Positions 7,046 through 14,831 of a DNA stretch of 18,411 nt are shown in pieces (the first letter of the stretch is position 1; every line of letters begins with the position of its first letter). Origin of the DNA: CAZMYO01 sp964570525 (GTDB lineage Bacteria; Patescibacteriota; Patescibacteriia; Magasanikbacterales; GWA2-37-8). Position numbers and translations under genes: made by a program. The notes under the pieces are model-generated. The model did no database searches. It was not told where the DNA came from and saw only the letters and a program-made list of their open reading frames with translations. Where the stretch lies: NCBI GenBank assembly GCA_964570525.1, contig CAZMYO010000051.1, positions 1-18,411 of the forward strand, read 5' to 3'.

Positions 7046-7082
7046 CGATTTTGCTGTGGCGCAAAATCGTGAGAAATTTTTT
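7046..7082 (+). terminator. Hairpin between ychF and the VIT-like gene
   Basis: A 9-bp stem CGATTTTGC (7046-7054) pairs with GCAAAATCG (7061-7069), loop TGTGGC. A run of six T follows 7 bases later (7077-7082). It may partly terminate ychF or attenuate the next gene. It encloses a possible GTG start at 7056, which argues for the ATG at 7083 instead. Confidence 0.35.
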
Positions 7083-7808
7083 ATGCATGAGCATAATCCC
7101 GATTACATCCACCACCAACCATCCACCCCCAAGTCGGCTATTATTCGCCAGGTAATTTTTGGCATGGAAGATGGCATGGTTTCTACCATGGGGGCGATCA
7201 CCGGTATTGCCGTTGGGAGCCGCGATCATTTCATAATCGTGCTTTCCGGAGTTGTAATTATCGCGGTGGAATCAATTTCTATGGGCGTGGGCTCATACTT
7301 ATCGAGCAAGTCGGAACGGGAGATTGAAGAGCGTAAAATACATGAGGAAACCATTGAACTGAAAAAATTCCCCCGGGAAGAGAAAGAAGAACTTGTAGAC
7401 TTGTACGTGAAAGACGGCTGGCCGAGAGACCTGGCTGGTTCTATGGCCGAGGTTGCTTCTCGCAACCAAAAACTTTTTTTGCAGGAGATGGCCTATCGCG
7501 AGTTAAAAATAATTCCCGAAAAATTGGAGCATCCCGTCCATAATGGATTAGCCATGGGTACTTCATATATACTCGGCGGCTCAATTCCACTTCTACCATA
7601 TTTATTAGTAAGCGCCATCGCCGTTGCCACGCCGATCTCGACAGCGGCTACTCTGGTTGGCTTATTTATAGTCGGTTCCTTGACTACAAAATTTTCCAAA
7701 CGTTCCTGGTGGAAAGCCGGCCTGGAGATGTTTTTGCTCGCGAGTTTAGCGGCTCTCGTTGGGTATCTGGTTGGCCAGGGAGTAAATCGTTGGTGGTTAA
7801 GGAGATAA
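7083..7808 (+). CDS. VIT1/CCC1-family integral membrane protein (putative Fe/Mn transporter)
   Basis: 241 residues from the ATG at 7083; an in-frame GTG at 7056 would add nine residues but sits in a hairpin loop. The N-terminal block 'IIRQVIFGMEDGMVSTMGAITGIAVGS' is the hallmark of the VIT1/CCC1/nodulin-21 family, which moves ferrous iron or manganese. Predicted helices lie at about 15-40 and 47-70. A charged stretch follows (about 73-135, 'SEREIEERKIHEE...EEKEELVDLYVKDG'), matching the metal-binding loop of the family. Three further hydrophobic segments run to the C-terminus ('YLLVSAIAVATPISTAATLVGLFIVGSL', 'AGLEMFLLASLAALVGYLVGQ'). The gene converges with the methyltransferase gene; the two stop codons are 4 bases apart with no separate terminator. 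Substrate in this organism is unproven. Confidence 0.88.
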   Translation: MHEHNPDYIHHQPSTPKSAIIRQVIFGMEDGMVSTMGAITGIAVGSRDHFIIVLSGVVIIAVESISMGVGSYLSSKSEREIEERKIHEETIELKKFPREEKEELVDLYVKDGWPRDLAGSMAEVASRNQKLFLQEMAYRELKIIPEKLEHPVHNGLAMGTSYILGGSIPLLPYLLVSAIAVATPISTAATLVGLFIVGSLTTKFSKRSWWKAGLEMFLLASLAALVGYLVGQGVNRWWLRR

Positions 7809-7812
7809 GAGC

Positions 7813-9126
7813 CTAGCACGAAGTAAATTTCCAAATTTCCCGGCCGACAAATTGGCTGGGACGATGATAGAGAAGATAAAATTCAGGCGCGAGCGCGGGG
7901 GGCAACAGGCGCTCTTTTTTAAATTCTAACTTTTCAATTTCGGGAACAAGGCGGTCTGAAATAGCGTGCCACCTATTATTAATTTTAAAGCGAGGAATAA
8001 TAAAAACCACTTTTCCATTGTTTTTCAGCATTTTTTTAAACTGACTGAATGAGGCAAGATAAAGATCGGCGAGCAGGGCGCCGGTTTTTTTAATTTGCTC
8101 CGGTGTTTCCCGGCCGTGAAGCGGCGGGCCGAGAAATGGTTCGGTTACAATGGCGTCTATAGTTTTTAGCGTTATTTTTTTATGGAGGTCTCCGATGTCG
8201 CTTTGGAAAACTCGAACATCCCCCGCACCCCCCTCCCCTCGGCTTGAGCTTGGGACGAAAGCAAGAGGAGGTTGAGCAATGGTCCAGGCAATGTTTTTTT
8301 TGGTATCTTCCACCGCCATTCCTGAAACATCAGCTCCAATCAATTTATTATATCCAAGAAGCATCGCCTCCGTCAGAATAGTTCCCGATCCGCAAAAAGG
8401 GTCGAGAATGGCTGCGGTATGCCGTGCTCCAAAATCTATTCCCGCCAAATTAATCATCATCATCGCCAGCTTCGGCGGCAGCATTCCGCTCCGATTGTCT
8501 CTTCCCGGGCGGCCAAAATCTCGCCGGCTAAATTCTTCAAATGGTTGCACCGCCATAGTTTTGGCAAGCGCCAAGGTAGCGTTGGTTTTTTCTACAAGAA
8601 ATTCACGGCCGCGTTTGTCTAAACCGTTATTAACTACAGTCGCTGACGACAAAACCATTTCTTTCTTAAAGACATATCGTACCGATCTCCCCTCATCCTT
8701 AAGAAGTCCTTTAATTTTTTTACCCCACTCTTCAATGGTGTTTGTCATCGCGAGCGTTCCTCCTCGCAATGACATCGACGAATAAACACTGATCCCAAAA
8801 TTTATTTTCCCCTCCACTTCTCGTAGTTCCCGAACCATTGCTTCAATCAGCGCTTCTTCGGATAAATTCTGGCCAAGCTCGCGGCCAATTTTAATCGTTC
8901 CGCCCAAGCGCCGGATAAGCTCGAGCGGATCAAGGCTTTCCGAAAGTTCCAAAAGCAAGGGGTCCCCCGTCTTAGGAACTAGTTTTAAATTACCAGTTTG
9001 ATTTATGGCCGTTCCAAGAACGGCTACAATTTCTGCTGCCGACAAAAACGGCTCATGTCCGAGAGAAAACCACCAATTACTTTTTTGTTGAGGTTGCTCC
9101 GGGAAGTGTGGAGGACGCGGTTGCAT
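7813..9126 (-). CDS. TRM11/UPF0020-type RNA (guanine-N2) methyltransferase
   Basis: 437 residues from the ATG at 9126; an in-frame TTG at 9156 is possible but no Shine-Dalgarno supports it. The N-terminal about 170 residues resemble a THUMP-like RNA-binding region. The C-terminal Rossmann methyltransferase carries the SAM motif 'DPFCGSGTILTEA' at 242-254 and 'GADVS' after it. The active-site motif IV is 'TEPFLGPP' (328-335), as in TRM11/TrmG10-like enzymes of this type, rather than NPPY/DPPY. These features suggest N2-methylation of guanine in tRNA, an inference from family. Two repeat-derived insertions lie in frame: a palindrome at 8743-8774 (peptide near 'MSLRGGTLAMT') and a G/C-rich tract near 8217-8262 ('SSSRGEGGAGD'). 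The start overlaps the upstream gene by 50 bases, so it is the last gene of the pil transcript. Confidence 0.82.
   Translation of the reverse strand: MQPRPPHFPEQPQQKSNWWFSLGHEPFLSAAEIVAVLGTAINQTGNLKLVPKTGDPLLLELSESLDPLELIRRLGGTIKIGRELGQNLSEEALIEAMVRELREVEGKINFGISVYSSMSLRGGTLAMTNTIEEWGKKIKGLLKDEGRSVRYVFKKEMVLSSATVVNNGLDKRGREFLVEKTNATLALAKTMAVQPFEEFSRRDFGRPGRDNRSGMLPPKLAMMMINLAGIDFGARHTAAILDPFCGSGTILTEAMLLGYNKLIGADVSGMAVEDTKKNIAWTIAQPPLAFVPSSSRGEGGAGDVRVFQSDIGDLHKKITLKTIDAIVTEPFLGPPLHGRETPEQIKKTGALLADLYLASFSQFKKMLKNNGKVVFIIPRFKINNRWHAISDRLVPEIEKLEFKKERLLPPALAPEFYLLYHRPSQFVGREIWKFTSC
8743..8774. repeat. TGTCATTGCGAG palindromic element inside the methyltransferase gene
   Basis: TGTCATCGCGAG (8743-8754) faces CTCGCAATGACA (8763-8774), an 11 of 12 inverted repeat. 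A sibling sits between pilC and pilB (12797-12831). Here it is translated, adding about 11 residues between two predicted domain elements. Confidence 0.8.
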
Positions 9127-9430
9127 AGGTGAAGATGTTTCTGGCTCCCTCGGCAAAGAAGAACGGGGCGCGCTTGCGTTCTAAAAATTGTTCTGCCTTT
9201 TCGTACTCGGGAATATTGATGATATCAGAACCCACGGTTGAACTCAACACTACCACCGCGTTGGCATCGGCGATCGTCTGGTAGATGTTTTGATAGCTAA
9301 AATAACTGCTCATGATAACGCTGCCGGTGAGAACGCCAATAATAATAATACTCAAGACGCGCCACCCCAAATAGGCTACGTTGGATTGCGGTAAAAATTT
9401 TTCTTTAATCGACCACATAGATTGAGACAT
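9077..9430 (-). CDS. Small membrane protein in the pilus operon (unknown)
   Basis: 117 residues from the ATG at 9430; a second ATG at 9415 is equally possible and neither has a clear Shine-Dalgarno. One transmembrane helix is predicted at about residues 20-44 ('LGWRVLSIIIIGVLTGSVIMSSYFSY'), with a short outward or periplasm-like part ending in a Ser/Thr-rich tail. I do not recognise a family. It occupies the place where pilP follows pilO in Proteobacteria, but no PilP lipobox or domain is visible. It overlaps pilO by 26 bases and the methyltransferase gene by 50 bases, so translational coupling is likely and a pilus-related role is inferred only from position. Confidence 0.7.
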   Translation of the reverse strand: MSQSMWSIKEKFLPQSNVAYLGWRVLSIIIIGVLTGSVIMSSYFSYQNIYQTIADANAVVVLSSTVGSDIINIPEYEKAEQFLERKRAPFFFAEGARNIFTYATASSTLPGATSTKK

Positions 9431-9941
9431 CAAGGTTCATCGAAGTAGCCTCGGCGTGGGTAGTAGGTTCAATCGCCGCCGATAACTGCACTAGCTGTAC
9501 CGTAATAAAATAATTCATATTTTCCAGATCCGTTAAATAGCGGAGCACATTATGATAAGCGCCGCTGATGCCGAGCGAAATGTTGAGGCGTTGGTTAGTA
9601 ATTTTATCCACGTTAGAGCTAATGATTCTTTGCGTGACCATATTTTTGGCGGCAATGCCCTCTAAAGCGGTAATGAGTTTAAGCTCCTCGCCGGCCCTAA
9701 AAAGGTGTTCTGGAAAAATTCGCGTTTCCGATTTAATTTGTTCAATTTTTTTAAGCGAAGAGCGCAGGTTAATGGTTTTTTGATAACGTTTCTCCAAATA
9801 TACGCGCAGATTATACGTTTCACGCTCCAATTCTCTAATACGCGTAATTGTCGGCCAAATGATGCCGAAAATCAGGACCAGGCTCAAGAGAGCAAAGCCT
9901 GCCACCAGGGAAATAATTTTTTTCTCTAAACTCATTTTCAT
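9405..9941 (-). CDS. pilO: Type IV pilus assembly protein PilO-like
   Basis: 178 residues, single-pass inner-membrane protein. The N-terminal helix is at about 9-31 ('IISLVAGFALLSLVLIFGIIWPT'), then a coiled coil (about 33-70) and an alpha/beta domain like the ferredoxin fold of PilO ('LISALEGIA...ISGAYHNVLRYLTDLENM'-type order: 'ELKLITALEGIAAKN', 'LGISGAYHNVLRYLTDLE'). PilO pairs with PilN to form the alignment complex that links the cytoplasmic motor platform to the outside. Its ATG overlaps the pilN stop codon (ATGA), a classic coupling arrangement. No outer-membrane partner (PilP/PilQ) is visible, as expected if the cell has a single membrane. Confidence 0.85.
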   Translation of the reverse strand: MKMSLEKKIISLVAGFALLSLVLIFGIIWPTITRIRELERETYNLRVYLEKRYQKTINLRSSLKKIEQIKSETRIFPEHLFRAGEELKLITALEGIAAKNMVTQRIISSNVDKITNQRLNISLGISGAYHNVLRYLTDLENMNYFITVQLVQLSAAIEPTTHAEATSMNLDVSIYVVD

Positions 9942-10486
9942 AGGGCAGCGGGAGACAGGCTTTTGAAGCGCGCCTTAATGTCAAAGGAAACATTTTCTTT
10001 TTGGAAAAGGAGCGAAGTCGGGTTGGCTACCCCTTCCACCCAAGGGATAGATCGTATAATTTGCTGATAGCGCAGGAGCGCGTCCCGGGTTTGGGCTGTC
10101 CCGGATAAGAGAAGAGTTTGATCAACCCGATTTATCACCAGAGAATTTATTTTAATATCGTAGGGAAGCGTCTTTATAATTTCCTCAAGACGGGGGGCAA
10201 CCGGAAGATAGTCGCGAGCGGAGGCGTTAAAATCCCTGATAAGTTTATTAACACGCTTGGTTTCTTGGTTATGGCCAGGGACATCGCGATTTACCAAGAG
10301 CATGCTCGCCGCGAGGTCGTTGGTGGTAGCGGTAAGCACCAGCCAGCCGATAAGGTGGGTGGTGGCCAGCAACGAGCAAATTAAAATTACAAATTCCAAA
10401 ATCTCTTTGGTAAATAAAAATCGGACTAAGCCGGTTAGCTTGGTTTTCTTATACGGCGATAACAAGTTGAGTTTAAGAGTAAGCAC
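9938..10486 (-). CDS. pilN: Type IV pilus assembly protein PilN
   Basis: 182 residues, starting at GTG 10486, 3 bases after the pilM stop codon. The cytoplasmic N-terminus has 'LNLLSPY' (6-12), the PilN peptide that docks into a groove of PilM (usual form INLLP). A transmembrane helix follows at about 30-53 ('LEFVILICSLLATTHLIGWLVLT'), then a coiled-coil stretch and a small alpha/beta domain ('IKINSLVINRVDQTLLLSGTAQTRDALLRYQQ'). Its position between pilM and pilO, and ATGA overlap with pilO, support the call. Confidence 0.88.
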   Translation of the reverse strand: MLTLKLNLLSPYKKTKLTGLVRFLFTKEILEFVILICSLLATTHLIGWLVLTATTNDLAASMLLVNRDVPGHNQETKRVNKLIRDFNASARDYLPVAPRLEEIIKTLPYDIKINSLVINRVDQTLLLSGTAQTRDALLRYQQIIRSIPWVEGVANPTSLLFQKENVSFDIKARFKSLSPAAL

Positions 10487-10489
10487 AGG

Positions 10490-11584
10490 CTAAGATTTAA
10501 GGGGGTTTTGGGCCGCTCGAATGGCCAGACCAATCGCCGAAGCCAAGGGAAGCCCGCGAGCCCTTTCCGTTTCGGTTACCGGCCGAGCGGAAATATTTTT
10601 CCAAACATTGCCCGGGTGGGTAGAAATACGCAGGCGGTGGGAAAGGATGTTATCCATATTGCTGAAGCTGGCGCCGCCGCCGCACAGCGTGATTTTGGTA
10701 ATATGGTTGGTGTTGGCAAAGTGTTCTTTATAAAAAGCTAAAGCTTTGCGTATTTCCAGAGCCAGATTTTCTACCAGCGTGGCGACAATTTTTAAATACT
10801 TGGGATGTTGTTTATTGTAGCGCAGGCCGTTCGCGATTTTTAATTTTTCCGCTTCGGAGTACTCCAGCTTTAATCCCTGGGCAATGGCCATCGTAACAAT
10901 TTCGCCGGAGAAATTAATATTAGTGCTGAATTGGATGCTGTTTTGATCATAAACAACGAGACTTGAGCGGGTGGCTCCAATGTCTAAAATAATCCGGCCT
11001 TCTTGAGCGTAATCTTTTTGGCTGGTGATCATCGCTCTGGCGCTAGAGATAGCCTCAACCTCCAAAGCCAGCGGGTTAAGCCCGGCTGCCTCCAGGAGGT
11101 AAGTGTAGGAATCGGCAATAACTTTGGGTGTCGCGGTGAGAAGCACCCGAGTTTTGGAGGCAGTATCTTCCGCGTGATCAATAATCTGCCAGTCCAGATA
11201 TGTCTCTTCAATCTCAAACGGAACATGTTTTTTAGCGTGATAAGCCACATCGTCATAAATAAGTTCCTTGGCTGGAGTATCAATTTCAATAAGCTTGAGA
11301 AAGGTTTTTGGATCGGGCAGGTCGGCCACCACCCATGGGGACGTAATTGGTTTTTCCGGACCCTCTTTGCCTAAGAGGCGTAAAATTTTACGCCGTGCCA
11401 CCTCGGGCTGCTGAATTTCTCCACCAACAATAACGCCGGGCGGCAATCCAATTGTTCGGACCTCCTGCAGTTTAAAATACGGTTCGCCAAAAAATCGAGC
11501 GTGGTAGCTTAAGCGAACCAGTTTGATAGAAATATCCCCAATATCCAAGCCGAATGCTCCGGGAAAAGGGTTGCTTAAAAACAT
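10490..11584 (-). CDS. pilM: Type IV pilus assembly ATPase-fold protein PilM
   Basis: 364 residues, a normal PilM length. It has the actin/FtsA-like fold: 'GLDIGDISIKLVRL' (phosphate 1 loop, 12-25), 'ILDIGATRSSLVVYD' (phosphate 2 loop, near 198-212) and 'ITLCGGGASFSNMD' (adenosine loop). PilM is a cytoplasmic ring protein that binds the PilN N-terminus and connects it to the PilB motor. The start ATG at 11584 gives 'MFLSNPFPGAFGLDIG', typical of the family. The 89-base gap to pilC contains an AT-rich inverted repeat. Confidence 0.92.
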   Translation of the reverse strand: MFLSNPFPGAFGLDIGDISIKLVRLSYHARFFGEPYFKLQEVRTIGLPPGVIVGGEIQQPEVARRKILRLLGKEGPEKPITSPWVVADLPDPKTFLKLIEIDTPAKELIYDDVAYHAKKHVPFEIEETYLDWQIIDHAEDTASKTRVLLTATPKVIADSYTYLLEAAGLNPLALEVEAISSARAMITSQKDYAQEGRIILDIGATRSSLVVYDQNSIQFSTNINFSGEIVTMAIAQGLKLEYSEAEKLKIANGLRYNKQHPKYLKIVATLVENLALEIRKALAFYKEHFANTNHITKITLCGGGASFSNMDNILSHRLRISTHPGNVWKNISARPVTETERARGLPLASAIGLAIRAAQNPLKS

Positions 11585-11616
11585 ACGATCAAGTAATCAA
11601 GAAAACCAAGAATCAA

Positions 11617-11664
11617 GAAATCAATTTGCCTCGCCCTTTGTTTTATTGATTTTTTGATTTATTG
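11617..11664. repeat. AT-rich inverted repeat between pilC and pilM
   Basis: ATCAAGAAATCAAT near 11617-11630 faces ATTGATTTTTTGAT near 11647-11660 (13 of 14 pairs). It lies within the pil transcript, in the 89-base gap, and may tune message stability or be another small repeat element. Confidence 0.5.
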
Positions 11665-11673
11665 TTTTTTTGT

Positions 11674-12780
11674 TTAAAAACTTTGCGCCAAAGAATACAT
11701 CGGCAGAATGACGGCGACAGCGATGCCGGCTACCGCTAACCCCAGAGCCAGAATAATTACCGGTTCAATAATAGTGGAAAAATTTTTCATGGTGGTATCA
11801 ACCTCGGCGCTATAATATTCGGCCAGTTCCGCGAGCATCTGCTCCATTTCTCCGGATTGTTCTCCCACCATAATCATTTGCACGACCATCGGCGTAAAAA
11901 TTCGGGGGCTTCGGCCAAGCGTATCGGACAACGGCTCGCCCCTTTTTAAAAATTCTATCGCGGCCAAGATATTCTCGCGGTAAATAACATTGCTCTGGAC
12001 ATTGGCGGTAATGCGCACAGCATCGATAATGGGAACAGTGCTTTTGAGGAGAGACGACAACGTCATGGTAAAATTCGCTAAGTTTATTTTTTTGATGATT
12101 GTTCCGGCAATGGGCAGGCGCAAATTAAAGGCGTGTACCACCCGTTTGATCGCCGGTTTTTTTTCGAGCCAGACGGCAACGACTATCGCGACAACGATAC
12201 CGACGGCAAGCGGCACCCCAAACCGACCGGTGAATTTAACTACCGCGATTAGAATTCTGGTTGGCAGAGGGAGCGCGGTGTTAAAATCATTGAACAAGAT
12301 AATGATTTTTGGCAAGACAAAAACTACCATTTCAATTCCAATACCCACCATCGCGAAAATAATCACGGCCGGATAAATTAAAGCTCCCCGAATGCTCGCG
12401 GCCAGCTCATGGCTTTTTTTCATTTGTTCATTTACTTGAAGCAGAGACTGCTCCATTCTCCCGGCGGTTTCTCCGGCGGCAATCATGCTTACGTAGAGTG
12501 GAGGAAAAATTCTGGGAAAATCGGCGAGCACTTCGCTGAGTTGCCGGCCTTTCTCCACTTGAGTTTTGATCTCGGCAATCGTGCCGCGCAGTTTTTTATT
12601 GCTAATTTGTTCACTCAAAATTTTCAGCGAATTTACCAAGGAGAGTCCCGCCTTGGTCATAATATATAAATTGCGCACCAAGAGCATTTTTTGGACAAAC
12701 GGCACATGGGTAAGATGGTCGCTAACCCAGGCACCAAGCTTTTGCCGGGCCGGAGATAATGGTTTTTTTGCTTTAGGCAT
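11674..12780 (-). CDS. pilC: Type IV pilus inner-membrane platform protein PilC (GspF family)
   Basis: 368 residues, slightly shorter than the usual about 400. Two related T2SSF domains are visible: the first has 'FVQKMLLVRNLYIMTKAGLSLVNSLKILSEQ' and 'MIAAGETAGRMEQSL', the second 'NLANFTMTLSSLLKSTVPIIDAVRITA' and 'MIMVGEQSGEMEQMLAELAEYY'. Membrane segments lie near 'GALIYPAVIIFAMVGIGIEMVVFVLPKIIILF', 'PLAVGIVVAIVVAVWL' and the C-terminal 'IIEPVIILALGLAVAGIAVAVILPMY'. It is the rotor-like platform on which PilB acts. It starts 55 bases after the pilB stop, and the gap holds a palindromic element. Confidence 0.95.
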   Translation of the reverse strand: MPKAKKPLSPARQKLGAWVSDHLTHVPFVQKMLLVRNLYIMTKAGLSLVNSLKILSEQISNKKLRGTIAEIKTQVEKGRQLSEVLADFPRIFPPLYVSMIAAGETAGRMEQSLLQVNEQMKKSHELAASIRGALIYPAVIIFAMVGIGIEMVVFVLPKIIILFNDFNTALPLPTRILIAVVKFTGRFGVPLAVGIVVAIVVAVWLEKKPAIKRVVHAFNLRLPIAGTIIKKINLANFTMTLSSLLKSTVPIIDAVRITANVQSNVIYRENILAAIEFLKRGEPLSDTLGRSPRIFTPMVVQMIMVGEQSGEMEQMLAELAEYYSAEVDTTMKNFSTIIEPVIILALGLAVAGIAVAVILPMYSLAQSF

Positions 12781-12796
12781 AGTAATAGCATAAGTT

Positions 12797-12831
12797 TGTC
12801 ATTGCGAGGAACGAGCGACCTGGCAATGACA
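12797..12831. repeat. TGTCATTGC palindromic element between pilB and pilC
   Basis: TGTCATTGC (12797-12805) pairs with GCAATGACA (12823-12831), with a GAGG...GAGCGACC centre. It is related to the copy inside the methyltransferase gene at 8743-8774 and resembles dispersed palindromes seen in many bacterial genomes. Confidence 0.85.
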
Positions 12832-12834
12832 CCA

Positions 12835-14559
12835 TCATTCTTTCGTTACCCGCAAAATCTCACTAATCGTGGTAATTCCCATTTTGGCTTTAATCAAACC
12901 GTCTTCCAGCATGGTGAGCATGCCGTGACCTCGGGCGTAGTCTTTAATTTCAAGAGCGCTGGCTCGCTGGTTGATCATTTTGGTAATTTCCGGTTTAATC
13001 TCCAAAATTTCATAGATGCCGACACGTCCTTTGTAGCCGGTTTCGCCACAGCGTCGGCAGCCGGCTCCCTGGTAAAACGTTACGCTCCCCACTTCTTTTT
13101 CTTTGCCATCAAGGGAAGCGTATTCTTTAAAGAGCGGGATAATTTTTTTTACGTCAAATACTTTGCCCAGCTCTTCGACGGCGACTCTATCAAGATGATA
13201 TTCCTTTTTGCAAAATTGACAAATTTTACGCACTAATCGTTGAGCGACAATGATGTTAGCCGTGTAGGCGACCAAAAACGGCGGCACCCCCATATCAATA
13301 AGGCGCGGGAGCGCGGTCGCCGCGTCATTGGTGTGAAGCGTTGAGAGCACCAAGTGTCCGGTCATGGCGGAGTTGATGGCAATATCCGCCGTTTCCTGGT
13401 CGCGGATTTCACCAACCATGATGATGTTAGGATCTTGCCGAAGGAGGGCTCTAAGCCCGGTGGCAAAGGTAAAACCGACTTTAGGGTTAATTTGGCTTTG
13501 GTTAACCCCGGTGACCCGGTATTCAATCGGGTCTTCAATAGTAGAAATATTTACTCCGGGTTGGTTGAGAATTCCGAGAATAGAATAGAGTGTGGTAGTT
13601 TTACCGGAGCCGGTGGGCCCGGTTACCAGAATCATTCCGTGCGGTTTTACAATCGCGGCATCAACAATTTTACGCGGCTTGTCCAAAAAACCCAGTTGGT
13701 CGAGAGTAAGCGGTTTTGTGCCCTCGTGGAGAATACGCAGCGCCGCCTTCTCACCGTCATAGACCGGCAAAACGGAAACACGGAAAGCTATTTTTTCTTC
13801 CTGAACCTGAATTTTAAAACGGCCGTCCTGCGGAGTCATATGTTCATCCAGTTTGAGATTGGCCAGAATCTTAATCCTGGCAATCACCCCGTTCTGGATA
13901 CCCTTGGGCAGCGTCATTACCGGCTTTAAGACACCATCGATGCGATAGCGTACGGTGATTTCTTTTTCAATCGGTTCAATATGAATATCGGAAGCGCCTT
14001 CGTAAACGGCATTTTCTAAAATGCTGGTGATAACATTAACCACCGACACTGCTCCCGCGGCTTTTTTTAAACTATCCGCGTCCACCTCGCCGCTGGTATC
14101 CTGAATAATTCGGAGTTCCTCTTCGAGTTCGGTGTGATATTGGCGCAAGACCTCTTTGAGGTCGCTCGGGGTGGTGATGTAGACTTTGGGTTCCAAGCCA
14201 GTTTTCCGGCGCAGAAATTCAATCGTCTGGATATCGCTCGGGTCGGTCATGGCGAGTTTTATTTCGCCGCCGCCTTTTTCAAAAGCCACCACCTGATGGG
14301 CGCCGGCCACCGGGCCCGGTATTAAATTTAAAACATCTTTTTTTATCTCCCGTCCTTTCAAATTTATAAAAGGAACCTTTAGGTATTCGCCCATTTTTTG
14401 GTAAAATTCGGCCTCGTTAAGCGCGCCGTCGTTGAGCAAAATTTCCTCCACGGATTTTTTGTCTCTCGTTGCCTTGGTTTGGGCAGTTCTAAGCTCGGCC
14501 GGGGTTATTTTGAAGCTGTATTTTTTGAGTACCTTTTTAAAGGTGGGAAGAGAAAGCAT
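12835..14559 (-). CDS. pilB: Type IV pilus extension ATPase PilB
   Basis: 574 residues, normal for PilB/GspE. An N-terminal MshEN-like region (about 1-140) precedes the secretion ATPase domain. Motifs: Walker A GPTGSGKTTT (314-323), Asp box around 'TIEDPIEYR', Walker B-like 'IIMVGEIRD' (379-387), His box 'STLHTNDA'. The zinc-binding motif is CQFC (447-450) and CRRCG (501-505), as in PilB and not PilT. It polymerises pilin in the cytoplasm, working with PilC and PilM. It is the first gene of the operon, with an extended -10 promoter just upstream. No pilin, PilT or PilD gene is in the window. Confidence 0.97.
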   Translation of the reverse strand: MLSLPTFKKVLKKYSFKITPAELRTAQTKATRDKKSVEEILLNDGALNEAEFYQKMGEYLKVPFINLKGREIKKDVLNLIPGPVAGAHQVVAFEKGGGEIKLAMTDPSDIQTIEFLRRKTGLEPKVYITTPSDLKEVLRQYHTELEEELRIIQDTSGEVDADSLKKAAGAVSVVNVITSILENAVYEGASDIHIEPIEKEITVRYRIDGVLKPVMTLPKGIQNGVIARIKILANLKLDEHMTPQDGRFKIQVQEEKIAFRVSVLPVYDGEKAALRILHEGTKPLTLDQLGFLDKPRKIVDAAIVKPHGMILVTGPTGSGKTTTLYSILGILNQPGVNISTIEDPIEYRVTGVNQSQINPKVGFTFATGLRALLRQDPNIIMVGEIRDQETADIAINSAMTGHLVLSTLHTNDAATALPRLIDMGVPPFLVAYTANIIVAQRLVRKICQFCKKEYHLDRVAVEELGKVFDVKKIIPLFKEYASLDGKEKEVGSVTFYQGAGCRRCGETGYKGRVGIYEILEIKPEITKMINQRASALEIKDYARGHGMLTMLEDGLIKAKMGITTISEILRVTKE

Positions 14560-14575
14560 ACCGCTAGTTTGAAAA

Positions 14576-14600
14576 GAGGTTAACTACCTCTAGTATAGCA
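14576..14600 (-). promoter_or_regulatory. Candidate extended -10 promoter of the pil operon
   Basis: On the minus strand TG-C-TATACT (14600-14592) forms an extended -10; no clear -35 is seen, as such promoters allow. A small inverted repeat GAGGT...ACCTC (14576-14590) overlaps the expected start of transcription and could be an operator. PilB begins at 14559. Confidence 0.55.
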
Positions 14601-14667
14601 TACTCGGGGCCACCCTTCATCAGAAGAGCCATTATTTCTGTATTCATTTTCAAAATTTTTCGGAAAG

Positions 14668-14697
14668 GCGGCGCCTGCCCGCCGAAGCCTCTGGCGG
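14668..14697. repeat. GC-rich dispersed repeat near tRNA-Arg(TCG)
   Basis: A GC-rich stretch built from GCCTGCCCGCCGAAGCCTC and TGGCGG lies in the AT-rich gap between pilB and the tRNA. It looks like the short self-complementary repeats scattered in Parcubacteria-like genomes. Confidence 0.45.
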
Positions 14698-14721
14698 AAA
14701 CGACTCCTTATTTTCTAATTG

Positions 14722-14793
14722 TGCCCTCGGCAGGAATTGAACCCACATCACCAGGTTCGAAGCCTGGTGTCCTATCCATTGAACGACGAGGGC
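14722..14793 (-). tRNA. tRNA-Arg(TCG)
   Basis: A 72-base cloverleaf on the minus strand: acceptor GCCCTCG/CGAGGGC, D stem GTTC/GGAC (one G-T type pair), anticodon stem CCAGG/CCTGG with loop CTTCGAA (anticodon TCG), T stem GTGGG/CCTGC with wobble pairs and loop TTCAATT, discriminator A. CCA is not encoded. Its first 12 bases reappear at 17798-17809, next to the GIY-YIG islet. Confidence 0.95.
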
Positions 14794-14795
14794 AA

Positions 14796-14828
14796 AATAA
14801 AATCCAGATTTACCGTCTGGATTTTATT
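14796..14828 (-). terminator. Stem-loop between tRNA-Lys and tRNA-Arg
   Basis: A 13-bp AT-rich stem (14796-14808 with 14816-14828) with a 7-base loop separates the two tRNA genes. On the minus strand the stem ends in ATTTTATT, so it could terminate tRNA-Lys or serve as a processing signal in a joint transcript. Confidence 0.4.
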
Positions 14829-14831
14829 GCG

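Noticed and set aside
7056..7082. GTG start of the VIT-like protein at 7056
   Set aside because: It sits in a hairpin loop and adds residues not typical of the family; the ATG at 7083 gives a normal N-terminus.
8279..8785. Plus-strand frame opposite the methyltransferase gene
   Set aside because: Antisense shadow; the minus strand carries clear SAM-binding and active-site motifs.
14601..14721. Small gene upstream of pilB
   Set aside because: No frame of useful length with a start signal; only a GC-rich repeat and the pil promoter region are seen.
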